From assembly GCA_015069295.1 (NCBI GenBank), contig SVIW01000001.1, positions 124,001-188,000 on the forward strand: 64,000 nucleotides of DNA, in the 5' to 3' direction. Source of the stretch: Clostridiales bacterium (GTDB lineage Bacteria > Bacillota > Clostridia > Christensenellales > Borkfalkiaceae). Below are positions 42,754-51,553 of this stretch, one piece after another. A program made the translations under genes and the position numbers. Numbering within the stretch: the first letter of the stretch is position 1; each line of letters starts with the position of its first letter. Under the pieces are notes generated by a model. That model ran no database searches. It was not told the DNA's origin and was given only the letters and a program-made list of their open reading frames with translations.

Positions 42754-43485
42754 CTAATCGTGTCGGGTATCATCCTCGTAAACCTCGCAAAAACGCGCCG
42801 CAAACGAAGTAGGCTCTCCACCCGCATACAAGTGCCCCGTGTCCCCAAAAGAACAGCAACGGAACACCGCTTTTCCCTTACGTCTTTCTTCCGTATATAA
42901 AGTCGTAACCGACGAAGTAAGCGGACCGAAATGATGGGTTAACAGGATAGGAGAAATATTGCAAAGATGGGAAAGCAAAACTCCCTCCAGTCCGCCGTGG
43001 CAGAAAAATGCGATTGTATCGTGATTGCCCTGCTCCGTTTGATAATATCTTCCGTTTCGAACGTAGCCGTGATTTTTTAAAACTTCGTCCAAGCCGTCCG
43101 TTACCTCTTTATACCGCTTATCCAAACCTGCGGTAACGTAGAAATCCTGTTCTTTCCACTTCTCGTGGTCGTACATAGCGTCGATCTTCGTCCAAAATTC
43201 GGGCAACAAATCCCAAAAGATATGCTTTTCCTCCCCCGTAGGCAAAAAATGCCTTACGCCGAATTCTTGCAGCCAATCTTTGACGACGATTTGGTCCTCT
43301 TTCCCGTGTGCTTTGGCAACGTAATCGCAGGTATGTCTTGCCCGACCTAAGGGCGAGCAATAAAAATAATCGATTTTTTCTTTGCCGTAACGCTCGGCAA
43401 GGAGTTTTGCCTCACGGTGCCCTTTTTCCGTCAGGGTATCCTTTTCATAATCGGGGTCGCCGTGGCGAATAATCAAAATTCGCAT
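42754..43485 (-). CDS. Histidine phosphatase family protein
   Basis: 243 residues, phosphoglycerate-mutase-like superfamily. The phosphohistidine motif RHG is at the start (MRILIIRHGDPDYEKDTLTEKG), with CSPLGRARHTCDY and the second catalytic histidine in IAFFCHGGLEG. It is not a true phosphoglycerate mutase by spacing; a broad phosphatase is likely, substrate unknown. It starts where hemW ends, sharing one base. Confidence 0.85.
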   Translation of the reverse strand: MRILIIRHGDPDYEKDTLTEKGHREAKLLAERYGKEKIDYFYCSPLGRARHTCDYVAKAHGKEDQIVVKDWLQEFGVRHFLPTGEEKHIFWDLLPEFWTKIDAMYDHEKWKEQDFYVTAGLDKRYKEVTDGLDEVLKNHGYVRNGRYYQTEQGNHDTIAFFCHGGLEGVLLSHLCNISPILLTHHFGPLTSSVTTLYTEERRKGKAVFRCCSFGDTGHLYAGGEPTSFAARFCEVYEDDTRHD

Positions 43486-44603
43486 TATCTTTCCTCCTCT
43501 AAAAATGGCATCAAAACGGAGTTTTGTACGTACAAATATTCGTCCTTAATACGCAAAACATCTCCGTTTAATTCGAGATATTTCACCGTTTTCTTTAAAG
43601 CGTTGGGGAAATCCTCGGCAAGCGAGCTACCAAACGCCGCTTTGTATTCTTTCATATTTAGCCCGTAGGAAGTGCGCAACGCAAGCATCACAAACTCGAA
43701 TTTCGCGTCGTTTTCTTCCACCGCTTCGCTCGTTACCGCAGGATAAAATCCCGAAATGACGCATTTCATATATTCGTCCAAATCGAAGGTATTGGTAAAC
43801 CGTCTACCGCACATAAACGAGCTGGCGGAAACGCCCACTCCGATATATTCGCCCCGTTTCCAATAGTTAAGGTTGTGCTTGCTTTCATATCCGGGAATCG
43901 CAAAATTGGAAATTTCATAGCGTTTAAAGCCTTTTTCTTCCAAAAGCTTTCTGCCAAATTCGTACAGCTCGGCAACCTCGTCGCTATCGGGCAGCTCGCC
44001 GTTTAAATAATCGGTATAAATCGGCGTGCCGTCTTCCACCGTCAACGCGTACATAGATACGTGCTTTGACCCGCAAGCCGCGGCAAGTTCGATGGTTTTC
44101 GCTACGTCCTCTTTCGTCTGATTTTTTAAACCGAGCATTACGTCGGTGCTGAAATTTTGCCCTTTTAACAGATTGGTCGCATACACGTAATCGCGAACGT
44201 TGTGGATACGCCCAAGGTCGGCAAGCTGTTCGTCGATTGCCGTTTGCAACCCGATAGAAAAGCGGTTGATTCCCGCCTTTAAATAGGTTTCCACTTTCGC
44301 TTCGCCAATCGTACCGGGATTAAGCTCTAAGGTAACTTCCGCCCCTTCTTTTAACTTAAAACAGTTGCGGATTTGATTCATCGCGCCGAGAATGAGCTTG
44401 GGGGGAATATACGAGGGCGTACCGCCCCCGAAATACACGGTGTCAAATTCGTAGTCTTTGAGCTCTTCCCCGCGCATTTTCAGCTCTTTATACAAACACG
44501 CCATATACGATTCGGCGTACGTGATTTTGTCGGGATAGGACACGAAATCGCAATAGGAGCATTTGTGCCTGCAAAAAGGAATATGTACGTAAATACCTGC
44601 CAT
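43485..44603 (-). CDS. hemW: HemW-like radical SAM protein
   Basis: Radical SAM protein of the HemN/HemW branch, 372 residues from the ATG at 44603 (AAGGAAG upstream). The cluster motif is CRHKCSYC near 10-17, preceded by AGIYVHIPF; next come DTVYFGGGTPS, LELNPGT and RFSIGLQT, all hallmarks of HemW. HemW is a heme chaperone rather than coproporphyrinogen oxidase. Its placement beside lepA is conserved in many bacteria. No other heme genes are seen. Confidence 0.9.
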   Translation of the reverse strand: MAGIYVHIPFCRHKCSYCDFVSYPDKITYAESYMACLYKELKMRGEELKDYEFDTVYFGGGTPSYIPPKLILGAMNQIRNCFKLKEGAEVTLELNPGTIGEAKVETYLKAGINRFSIGLQTAIDEQLADLGRIHNVRDYVYATNLLKGQNFSTDVMLGLKNQTKEDVAKTIELAAACGSKHVSMYALTVEDGTPIYTDYLNGELPDSDEVAELYEFGRKLLEEKGFKRYEISNFAIPGYESKHNLNYWKRGEYIGVGVSASSFMCGRRFTNTFDLDEYMKCVISGFYPAVTSEAVEENDAKFEFVMLALRTSYGLNMKEYKAAFGSSLAEDFPNALKKTVKYLELNGDVLRIKDEYLYVQNSVLMPFLEEER

Positions 44604-44648
44604 TATTACTTCCTTTTCGGCGTTTTGCCGAGTTAAAAATTTGTTTAT

Positions 44649-44675
44649 GCGCGGCAATAAAACTTGCTGCCGCGC
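44649..44675 (-). terminator. Hairpin between lepA and hemW
   Basis: GCGCGGCA (44649-44656) pairs with TGCCGCGC (44668-44675). The minus strand continues ATAAACAAATTTTT, so the T tract is displaced; it may be a weak terminator or attenuator between lepA and hemW. Confidence 0.45.
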
Positions 44676-44682
44676 GCGAAAA

Positions 44683-46491
44683 TTAGTCTTTGTTCGTCTT
44701 TAAGATTTCCATAAAGACTTCGCTGGGAACGTCTACGCTGCCCACTTTACGCATACGCTTTTTCCCTTCTTTCTGCTTTTCGAGGAGCTTGCGTTTTCTC
44801 GTAATGTCCCCGCCGTAGCATTTGGCAAGGACGTCTTTTCTGACCGCTTTTACCGTTTCGCGGGCGATAATTTTCCCGCCGACCGCCGCCTGTACGGGAA
44901 TCTCGAACAACTGACGGGGAATGGCTTCTTTCAAGTTTTCGCAAAGCGTTCTGCCACGTTCGTAAGCGCGCCCCTCGAAAACGATAGTGGAAAGCGCGTC
45001 GCAAATTTCCCCGTTTAATAAAATATCGAGTTTTACAAGCTTTGCTTTTTCATAGCCCGCCAATTCGTAGTCGAAACTGGCATAACCGCGGGTACGCGAT
45101 TTCAAGCCGTCGAAGAAGTCGTAAACGATTTCGTTTAACGGCAAAGTGTATTCTAATTTCACCCGTCGTTCGTCCACGTAGGTCATATTTTTAAACACGC
45201 CCCGCTTTTCTTTACACAAATCCATAATAGAACCCATAAAATCGGGTGGCGTATAAATTTCCGCTTTGACAATCGGTTCTTCCATATACTCAATATCCGA
45301 AGGGTCGGGCAAATGCGAGGGATTGTCCACGTAAAATTCTTCGCCGTTGGTCTTATGCACCAAATAGCTTACCGAGGGCGCGGTGGTGATGATATCCAAA
45401 TTAAACTCTCTCTCGATACGTTCTTGAATAATTTCCATATGCAAAAGCCCCAAGAACCCGCAACGGAACCCAAACCCGAGCGCCACCGAATTGTCCGGTT
45501 CGAAGATAAGCGACGCGTCGTTTAACTGCAATTTTAAAATCGCTTCTTTTAAATCGTTAAACTTGCTACCGTCCAAGGGATAAATACCGCAAAAGACGAC
45601 GGGCTGCACCTTTTTATAACCGGGCAAAGGCGCGGGCGCAGGACGGTTTACCAAAGTAACCGTATCGCCGACCGCAACGTCCTGAATGGATTTTATCGAA
45701 GCCGCAATATAGCCGACTTCGCCCGCTTTTAAACAGTCCTTGGGGAATAACCCCGGCGCAAAAGCCCCTACCTCGGTAACGTCGTAGGTTGCGGGGGAGA
45801 GGAAGGTTTTTATCCGATCCCCTACCCGCACTTCGCCGTCCATAATACGCACGAAGAGGATTACCCCTTTATAGTTATCGTAATAGCTGTCGAAGATCAA
45901 AGCCTTTAACGGCTCGTCCGTGTCGCCGTCGGGAGCAGGGAAATATTCGGTTATCGCTTCCAACAAATCCTCGATGTTCGTGCCCTCTTTCGCCGAAACG
46001 CAAGGGATATTGTCTGCGGGCAAGCCGATAACGTCCTCAATTTCCTTTTTCACCTCGTCTACTCGCGCGCTAGGCAAGTCAATTTTGTTGATAACGGGCA
46101 GAATCTCCAAATCGTTTTCCATCGCAAGATAGACGTTGGCAAGCGTTTGCGCCTCTACCCCTTGCGTAGCGTCCACAACGAGAATTGCCCCCTCGCAAGC
46201 CGCCAACGAACGGCTGACTTCGTAGGTAAAGTCCACGTGTCCCGGCGTATCAATGAGGTTATATTCGTATTCCTGCCCGTTTCTTGCCGTATAGTACATA
46301 CGGACGGGCGTAAGCTTGATTGTAATGCCGCGTTCGCGCTCGATATCCATACTGTCCAGGAGTTGTTCTTCCATATCCCGCTTGGAAACCTGCCCCGTTT
46401 TTTCGATAAGGCGGTCGGCAAGCGTACTTTTCCCGTGGTCGATGTGCGCGATAATGCAAAAATTTCTTAAATTACGATTGGGTTTTGCCAT
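44683..46491 (-). CDS. lepA: Elongation factor 4 (LepA)
   Basis: Ribosome-associated translational GTPase, 602 residues, full length. G1 [12 protein letters not shown] near 15-26, the switch region [10 protein letters not shown]3 DTPGHVDF, G4 NKIDLPSA, and the LepA-specific C-terminal domain with [20 protein letters not shown] near 555-575. It acts on ribosome back-translocation or 30S biogenesis. hemW follows after about 80 bases; the LysR gene lies upstream. Confidence 0.97.
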   Translation of the reverse strand: MAKPNRNLRNFCIIAHIDHGKSTLADRLIEKTGQVSKRDMEEQLLDSMDIERERGITIKLTPVRMYYTARNGQEYEYNLIDTPGHVDFTYEVSRSLAACEGAILVVDATQGVEAQTLANVYLAMENDLEILPVINKIDLPSARVDEVKKEIEDVIGLPADNIPCVSAKEGTNIEDLLEAITEYFPAPDGDTDEPLKALIFDSYYDNYKGVILFVRIMDGEVRVGDRIKTFLSPATYDVTEVGAFAPGLFPKDCLKAGEVGYIAASIKSIQDVAVGDTVTLVNRPAPAPLPGYKKVQPVVFCGIYPLDGSKFNDLKEAILKLQLNDASLIFEPDNSVALGFGFRCGFLGLLHMEIIQERIEREFNLDIITTAPSVSYLVHKTNGEEFYVDNPSHLPDPSDIEYMEEPIVKAEIYTPPDFMGSIMDLCKEKRGVFKNMTYVDERRVKLEYTLPLNEIVYDFFDGLKSRTRGYASFDYELAGYEKAKLVKLDILLNGEICDALSTIVFEGRAYERGRTLCENLKEAIPRQLFEIPVQAAVGGKIIARETVKAVRKDVLAKCYGGDITRKRKLLEKQKEGKKRMRKVGSVDVPSEVFMEILKTNKD

Positions 46492-46520
46492 AAAATAGTC
46501 CTACTTTTAACTTCTAAAAT

Positions 46521-47444
46521 TTAATTTCCCTCGCGAAAATCGCTAAGGAAGGAGTGCAGCGCGTAAGAAACGGGTTTGTCTTTGGGTAACAACATTCCAA
46601 TCGAACGGGCGGGTAATACGGGGTCGGTCTTTACTTCGAAAAGCGTACCGTTTTCCAACTCTGCCATCGCGTATTCGCGGGGGATAACGCCGATCCCCAT
46701 ACCGCTGGCAACCAGACGTTTCATTAAATCCCAACTGCCTACCTCGATGGACGAATGGATATCCACCCCTATCGTACGAGTAAACGCCTCAAACGAACGA
46801 TGGGATACGGTGTTCTTGTCCATTAAGACAAAGGGGTATTTTTTCAGCTTTGAAAAAGATACTTCTTCCTCGCCCAATTTTTTATATTTTTCCCCGACGA
46901 TGAAAATATCGTTAAGGCGCATAAAATTGCCCTCTAATTCCAATTCTTCATCCACCTCGACGGGCAAATTGACAAACGCCACGTCGCAACGGTTTGCTTT
47001 CAATTTTTCAATGGTATCTGGAGTAAAATCTGCCATCAATTCGATTTTTACCGCAGGAAAACGCTCGTGAAACCGCACGATTTTGTCCGCAAGGAAATAT
47101 TCGAAAATCGTATCGCTTGCGCCGATACGAATCGTGCCCGTCGCCTTTATCTTCATCTGCGCGATACGGTTTTGCGCCTCGTTTAAAAGGGATAACGCAC
47201 GCTCCACCTCCGCAAAAATCAGTTTACCGCCCTGTTGGGAAAGCTCCATACCGCGGTGGGTACGGTTGAACAAGGTAACCCCTAATTGGTTTTCCAGTTG
47301 CTTTACCGACTGGGAAACTGCAGGCTGGGAAATATACAGTTCTTCTGCAGCACGGGTCAAGCTGCCGCATTTTGCAACCGTATAAAATACCCTGTATAAG
47401 TCTAAATTTACCATACTCTCGTATCTGCCCCTGTCTTTTAACAT
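46521..47444 (-). CDS. LysR-type transcriptional regulator
   Basis: 307 residues from the ATG at 47444, chosen because AAGGGGGC precedes it; an ATG at 47414 (MVNLDLYRVFYTVAKCGS) matches the usual family start and is the alternative. HTH region: SLTRAAEELYISQPAVSQSVKQLE, then LFNRTHRG. The C-terminal effector domain begins near 105 (TGTIRIGASDTIFEYFLADKI), the CysB/CbbR-like layout. The effector and target genes are unknown. It starts 11 bases after mnmE in the same direction. Confidence 0.92.
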   Translation of the reverse strand: MLKDRGRYESMVNLDLYRVFYTVAKCGSLTRAAEELYISQPAVSQSVKQLENQLGVTLFNRTHRGMELSQQGGKLIFAEVERALSLLNEAQNRIAQMKIKATGTIRIGASDTIFEYFLADKIVRFHERFPAVKIELMADFTPDTIEKLKANRCDVAFVNLPVEVDEELELEGNFMRLNDIFIVGEKYKKLGEEEVSFSKLKKYPFVLMDKNTVSHRSFEAFTRTIGVDIHSSIEVGSWDLMKRLVASGMGIGVIPREYAMAELENGTLFEVKTDPVLPARSIGMLLPKDKPVSYALHSFLSDFREGN

Positions 47445-47454
47445 AAAAGCCCCC

Positions 47455-48786
47455 TTATTTTCCAACGCAGAATTTTGCAAAAATCTCCTCGATAATCGCT
47501 TCCGTCGCCGTCTCGCCCGTAATTTCCCCCAAAGCGTCCCACGCTTCTTTTACGTCAATACCTACCAAATCGAGCGGCGCAACCGCGCAAGCGGCAATCG
47601 CTTTTTGCAAACTTTCTTCCGCGCGTTTCAATGCGCCGTAATGGCGTTCTTCGATAAGAAACGCCGCGTCCTCGCCACGGTCGCCAAAGCCCTTTTCGTA
47701 TAAAAGGGATTTTAATTTTTCAATCCCTTCCCCCGTAACGGCGGAAGTATATACGTCGGCTTTTTCGTCCGTTTTCGATTGTAAATCGACCTTGTTAAAT
47801 ACCTTGATATGCGGTTTTTGTTCGATAAGTTCCAGCACGCGATAATCCTCCTCGTCCCAGTCTTTATCAAACACGAATACCGCTACGTCGGAAGATTTAA
47901 CGATACTTTCCGCGCGTTCGATACCGATATTTTCGATGGCGTCCTCGCTTTCTCTAACCCCCGCCGTATCGTAGAGATTAAACTTTCTGCCCTCGATTTC
48001 CAAACTGCCTTCCACCGCGTCGCGCGTCGTACCGGCAATTCCTGAAACGATCGCTTTATCATAGCCCAAAATCTTATTCAAAAGCGAGCTTTTTCCCGTA
48101 TTCGGTTTGCCGCAGATTGCCACGGTAACCCCCGACTTGATTTTCTTGCCCACGGCATAGCTTGCTAAAAGCGTGGAAAGCTCGTCTTTTAAAAGGTTTA
48201 AATCGCGCGACAATTCGACAACGTGCTGTTCCTCGATATCCTCTTCGGGATAATCGACGGAAACGTCAATGCCCGCAAGTAAGGTCTTTAAACGGGCTTG
48301 CAAGTCCTTGACCTTAGCCGTCAGCTTTTCACTGTACAGTAAATAGCCCGCCTTTACCTCCGCGTCCGATTCGCCGTTAATCATATCCGCAACCCCCTCG
48401 GCAGACGCCAAGGAAAGTTTCCCGTTTAAAAAGGCGCGTTTGGTAAATTCCCCTCTGCCCGCAGGCTTTGCCCCCAAACGGAAGGTTTGCCGCAAAATTC
48501 CGCGCGCAACGTTTTCCCCGCCGTGGCATTGAAATTCAACGACGTCCTCGCCCGTATAGCTGGCGGGCGCTTTAAAATACACGCAAAGCCCGTAATCGAA
48601 AAAACTGCCGCCGTCGATTTGCCCGGGGTACATACGATAGGGCTCGAAGTCCTCTACCTTGACCCTGCCTACGGGTTTAAACATCTGTTTTACAATCGAC
48701 AACGGACTTTTTCCGCTGATGCGAATAATGGCAACGCCGCCCTTTCCCGCAGGCGTGGCAATCGCCGCAATATTTTCTTCCATCAT
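47455..48786 (-). CDS. mnmE: tRNA modification GTPase MnmE
   Basis: With MnmG it adds the cmnm5 or nm5 group to wobble U34 of tRNAs. 443 residues: formyl-folate-binding N-domain (IAAIATPAGKGGVAIIRISG, GRGEFTKRAFLNGK), inserted G domain with GKPNTGKSSLLN and DTAGVRES, and the C-terminal helical domain ending FAKFCVGK with the conserved cysteine. GGAG lies before the two ATGs. MnmE is usually with mnmG and jag; here it is with a LysR gene. The promoter at 48857-48885 drives it. Confidence 0.96.
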   Translation of the reverse strand: MMEENIAAIATPAGKGGVAIIRISGKSPLSIVKQMFKPVGRVKVEDFEPYRMYPGQIDGGSFFDYGLCVYFKAPASYTGEDVVEFQCHGGENVARGILRQTFRLGAKPAGRGEFTKRAFLNGKLSLASAEGVADMINGESDAEVKAGYLLYSEKLTAKVKDLQARLKTLLAGIDVSVDYPEEDIEEQHVVELSRDLNLLKDELSTLLASYAVGKKIKSGVTVAICGKPNTGKSSLLNKILGYDKAIVSGIAGTTRDAVEGSLEIEGRKFNLYDTAGVRESEDAIENIGIERAESIVKSSDVAVFVFDKDWDEEDYRVLELIEQKPHIKVFNKVDLQSKTDEKADVYTSAVTGEGIEKLKSLLYEKGFGDRGEDAAFLIEERHYGALKRAEESLQKAIAACAVAPLDLVGIDVKEAWDALGEITGETATEAIIEEIFAKFCVGK

Positions 48787-48856
48787 AGCTTTATCTCCAA
48801 TCTTATCCGCTCAAAAAACGGCGCTCGTATTATAATTGAAATTTATATCCTATCCT

Positions 48857-48885
48857 ATTATATCACAGCCCAACTTTGATGTAAA
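48857..48885 (-). promoter_or_regulatory. mnmE promoter
   Basis: TTTACA (48885-48880), 17-base spacer, TATAAT (48862-48857) on the minus strand, 71 bases before mnmE. Confidence 0.75.
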
Positions 48886-48907
48886 CCGTTTCACGGTTAT
48901 TGCGCAT

Positions 48908-48947
48908 AAAAAAAGACGGAAAATATAACTTTTTCTTATCTTCCGCC
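48908..48947 (-). terminator. Terminator after the Asn/Pro-tailed membrane protein gene
   Basis: GGCGGAAGATA (48947-48937) pairs with TATTTTCCGTC (48925-48915) over 11 positions with G-U pairs, then seven T on the minus strand. Confidence 0.8.
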
Positions 48948-48970
48948 TTGTTTTTATTCTACTTTTTTAT

Positions 48971-49933
48971 TCAGTTAAAAAATCCGTCGTCCTCTCCGTC
49001 GTTCTTGGGAGTATCCGAATCGAACTCGCCCCCGAACGGGTCGTCGTCCTTTGCCGCTTTTCCGCCGAACTCCGCAAACGGTTCTTGCGGGGGCTGCGGA
49101 GGCTGATAGGGATTTTGTTGATTGTACGGATTGTTATAGGGATTGCCGTACGGATTATTGTTCGGGTTGTTATAGGGATTGCCGTACGGATTATTATAGC
49201 GCGAATTATAATATTCTTGCTGACGGCGGGCGTATTCTTCCCGTCTTGCACGCATATACGCCTCGTAATCGATAGGCTGTCTGCCCGAAAGCACGAGAAT
49301 GGTAACGAACCGCACTTCGGGGACAAACAGGGAAATAAGCGAAAGCAGCAAATAGCTCTTGGGCGTGTATTTTCTGAACAAACCCATAATAAGCACTAAC
49401 AAGAGAACCTTATAAACAAGTTCGATAACCATCAGGAAATACGAAACGTATTGAAGATATCTTTCAATCGTATTATCGAAACCGACAAGTCCTGAAAACT
49501 CAGATTTTATATACTCAACCCCACCTTGTATATACGTTTTTTCCACCAAATATTCGCTGCGGAACATATACAAATACGATTCCGCGGCAATGATAGAAAA
49601 AACGACCAGCGTCGATATAATCTGCGCAATCATCGCATATAAGCCCGCCCGTTTCATCTTATGACCGAAAAGGCTGCATTCCCCCGCTAATTTGCCCATA
49701 TACATTACGTTGGCAAACGGCATAAAGGCAAGCCATTTGTGGCGCAAATTTTGTCTTTTTGCCATACGGAAAAGCCCTACGCCCTGCACGATAAACAAGG
49801 TCAGCCAAATCCCGACCGCAGCGATAATCGCCGTCAAATACAGATTGGTATAATTGGCGAAAAAGGAGGCTTTGTTAAAAGCAAAATTTGGTAAAATCGT
49901 TGTAAAGGTATCAAATAAACTGTATATTTCCAT
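48971..49933 (-). CDS. Membrane protein with Asn/Pro/Tyr-rich repeat tail
   Basis: 320 residues. About four membrane spans lie in 1-215 (LYLTAIIAAVGIWLTLFIVQGV, YAMIAQIISTLVVFSIIAA, LQYVSYFLMVIELVYKVLLLVLIM, YLLLSLISLFVPEVRFVTILVLS). A segment with Arg/Glu/Tyr (YMRARREEYARRQQEYY) leads to a low-complexity tail of NPYGNPYNNPN-type repeats and then QPPQPPQ, ending acidic (DDDPFGGEFDSD). The tail is probably disordered, on the cytoplasmic or surface side. I do not recognise the family. It starts 3 bases after truA and ends the ECF operon. Confidence 0.65.
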   Translation of the reverse strand: MEIYSLFDTFTTILPNFAFNKASFFANYTNLYLTAIIAAVGIWLTLFIVQGVGLFRMAKRQNLRHKWLAFMPFANVMYMGKLAGECSLFGHKMKRAGLYAMIAQIISTLVVFSIIAAESYLYMFRSEYLVEKTYIQGGVEYIKSEFSGLVGFDNTIERYLQYVSYFLMVIELVYKVLLLVLIMGLFRKYTPKSYLLLSLISLFVPEVRFVTILVLSGRQPIDYEAYMRARREEYARRQQEYYNSRYNNPYGNPYNNPNNNPYGNPYNNPYNQQNPYQPPQPPQEPFAEFGGKAAKDDDPFGGEFDSDTPKNDGEDDGFFN

Positions 49934-49936
49934 AAA

Positions 49937-50701
49937 TTACTCCGTTTTATTGTCTTCGTAGTTCACTTGCAGCAAGGTCAAGCCCTTGGCGGGCATCGTT
50001 TTTCCAAGCAAATTTCTCTCGCCCGTTTGAAAAGCAAGGAAAAGACTTTCTTCCGTTCTTTTCCCCAAGGCGAGGTCTATAAGCTCCCCCGTCATCGTAC
50101 GGACCATATTGTATAAAAATCCGTTGCCCGTAACGAAAATTTTGACATCCCGACAGTCGAAGCTTTCCCCTTCTTCCACGCGCACGCTATACACCGTCCG
50201 CACCGTCGTTTTGACCGACGAGCCAGACGCGCAGAAGGCTTTGAAATCGTGTTCGCCTTCGAAAAGCTTCGCTTTTTTTTGCAAAATTTCCAACGGTGGC
50301 AGAGCGTCCACCCGCACGGCGTAGCGTTCTTTCAAGGGCATTTCCCTAGGGGATACGTACAACGAATAGCAATAGGTTTTCCGCTTTGCGCTGCGGTTTG
50401 AATCAAAATCCTTTTCGGCGCTCCACCCTTCTAAAATACGGATATCGGACGGCAAAAACCGATTGAGACAGTCAGGCATTTTTTCGGGCGGTACGGTAAA
50501 TCCGTCGCCGTCAAAATGGCAAACCTGCCCCGCGGCGTGCACTCCGGCATCCGTTCTTCCGCTTGCGGTAACCCGCACTCTTTTCCCAAGAGCCGATTGA
50601 ATCGCGTTTTCCAATTCTTCCTGCACGGAAACCGCGTTCTTTTGGCATTGCCAGCCCGCAAAGCGAGTGCCATCGTATGCAATTTTTAAAACGTAACGCA
50701 T
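49937..50701 (-). CDS. truA: tRNA pseudouridine synthase A
   Basis: Makes pseudouridines 38-40 in the tRNA anticodon arm. 254 residues: start YVLKIAYDGTRFAGWQ, catalytic aspartate in ASGRTDAGVHA near 53, and the C-terminal GNGFLYNMVRTMTGEL segment. It follows ecfT by 27 bases, the classical ecfA-ecfT-truA order of Firmicutes; the usual next genes rplM and rpsI are absent, replaced by a membrane protein gene. Confidence 0.96.
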   Translation of the reverse strand: MRYVLKIAYDGTRFAGWQCQKNAVSVQEELENAIQSALGKRVRVTASGRTDAGVHAAGQVCHFDGDGFTVPPEKMPDCLNRFLPSDIRILEGWSAEKDFDSNRSAKRKTYCYSLYVSPREMPLKERYAVRVDALPPLEILQKKAKLFEGEHDFKAFCASGSSVKTTVRTVYSVRVEEGESFDCRDVKIFVTGNGFLYNMVRTMTGELIDLALGKRTEESLFLAFQTGERNLLGKTMPAKGLTLLQVNYEDNKTE

Positions 50702-50728
50702 AGAATTTCCGTCCTTTTTAAATACTTG

Positions 50729-51553
50729 CTAAATGATTGCCGCCGTAAAAATCTTCAATAAAATAACGCCCGCAAGCAAGGAAAGCCCGATAAACGCCGC
50801 GATAAGATCCCGCCAAGAAAAGGTCAATTTTTTGTATTTCGTTCGCACCTTACTACCCGAATAGCAACGCGCGTCCATCGCGTCGCCGAGTTCATCCGCA
50901 CGGCGGAACGCACTGATTAAAAGCGGGATTAAAATGGGGATAATCGCTTTAATACGCTTGATTAAACCGCCCGTTTCAAAGTCTGCGCCACGCGCCTTTT
51001 GCGCGTTCATAATTCTGCCCGTTTCGTCGGTAAGAATGGGGATAAAGCGCAAGGCAATCGACATAATCAACGCCAATTCGTGGACGGGGAAACGGATAAG
51101 TTTTAAGGGCGAAAGCAAGCTTTCGATTCCGTCTGCCAACGACACGGGGGTCGTCGTCAACGTCAAAATGGACGAACCGAGTACAAGCAAGAATAACCGC
51201 GCCGCAAGAAAGATCGTATAATACAACGCTTCTTTGGTGATAACGGTAAACTCCCACCCAAAAAGCGGTTTGTATAACGGTGTGCCGTCCCGATAGAAAA
51301 AGAGGTTGAGTATCGCCATAAAAATCAGGATAAACAACACTGCTTTTACCGAGCGCAGAAGACTTTTAAACGGAACGCGGGAAAACGCCGCAATCAATAC
51401 GAATACGCCTGCGCACGCACCCAAGGCGTAAAAATTCTTCGACATAAACACCGCAACGATATACACGATTAGAAAGAGGATTTTTAACCGAGGGTCTAAA
51501 CGGTGCACGAAGGATTTTGCGGGATAATACTGTCCGAAAGAAACGTCACGCAT
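50729..51553 (-). CDS. ecfT: ECF transporter transmembrane subunit EcfT
   Basis: Membrane coupling subunit of group II energy-coupling-factor vitamin transporters, 274 residues. Start MRDVSFGQYYPAKSFVHRLD, about five to six membrane spans, and the coupling-helix motifs AQKARGADF and AMDARCYSG that contact the ATPases. The ATG at 51553 has AAGGGGG upstream and overlaps the ecfA stop by eight bases, so ATPase and EcfT are co-translated. A substrate-binding S component is not in this window, as expected for group II systems. Confidence 0.94.
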   Translation of the reverse strand: MRDVSFGQYYPAKSFVHRLDPRLKILFLIVYIVAVFMSKNFYALGACAGVFVLIAAFSRVPFKSLLRSVKAVLFILIFMAILNLFFYRDGTPLYKPLFGWEFTVITKEALYYTIFLAARLFLLVLGSSILTLTTTPVSLADGIESLLSPLKLIRFPVHELALIMSIALRFIPILTDETGRIMNAQKARGADFETGGLIKRIKAIIPILIPLLISAFRRADELGDAMDARCYSGSKVRTKYKKLTFSWRDLIAAFIGLSLLAGVILLKIFTAAII

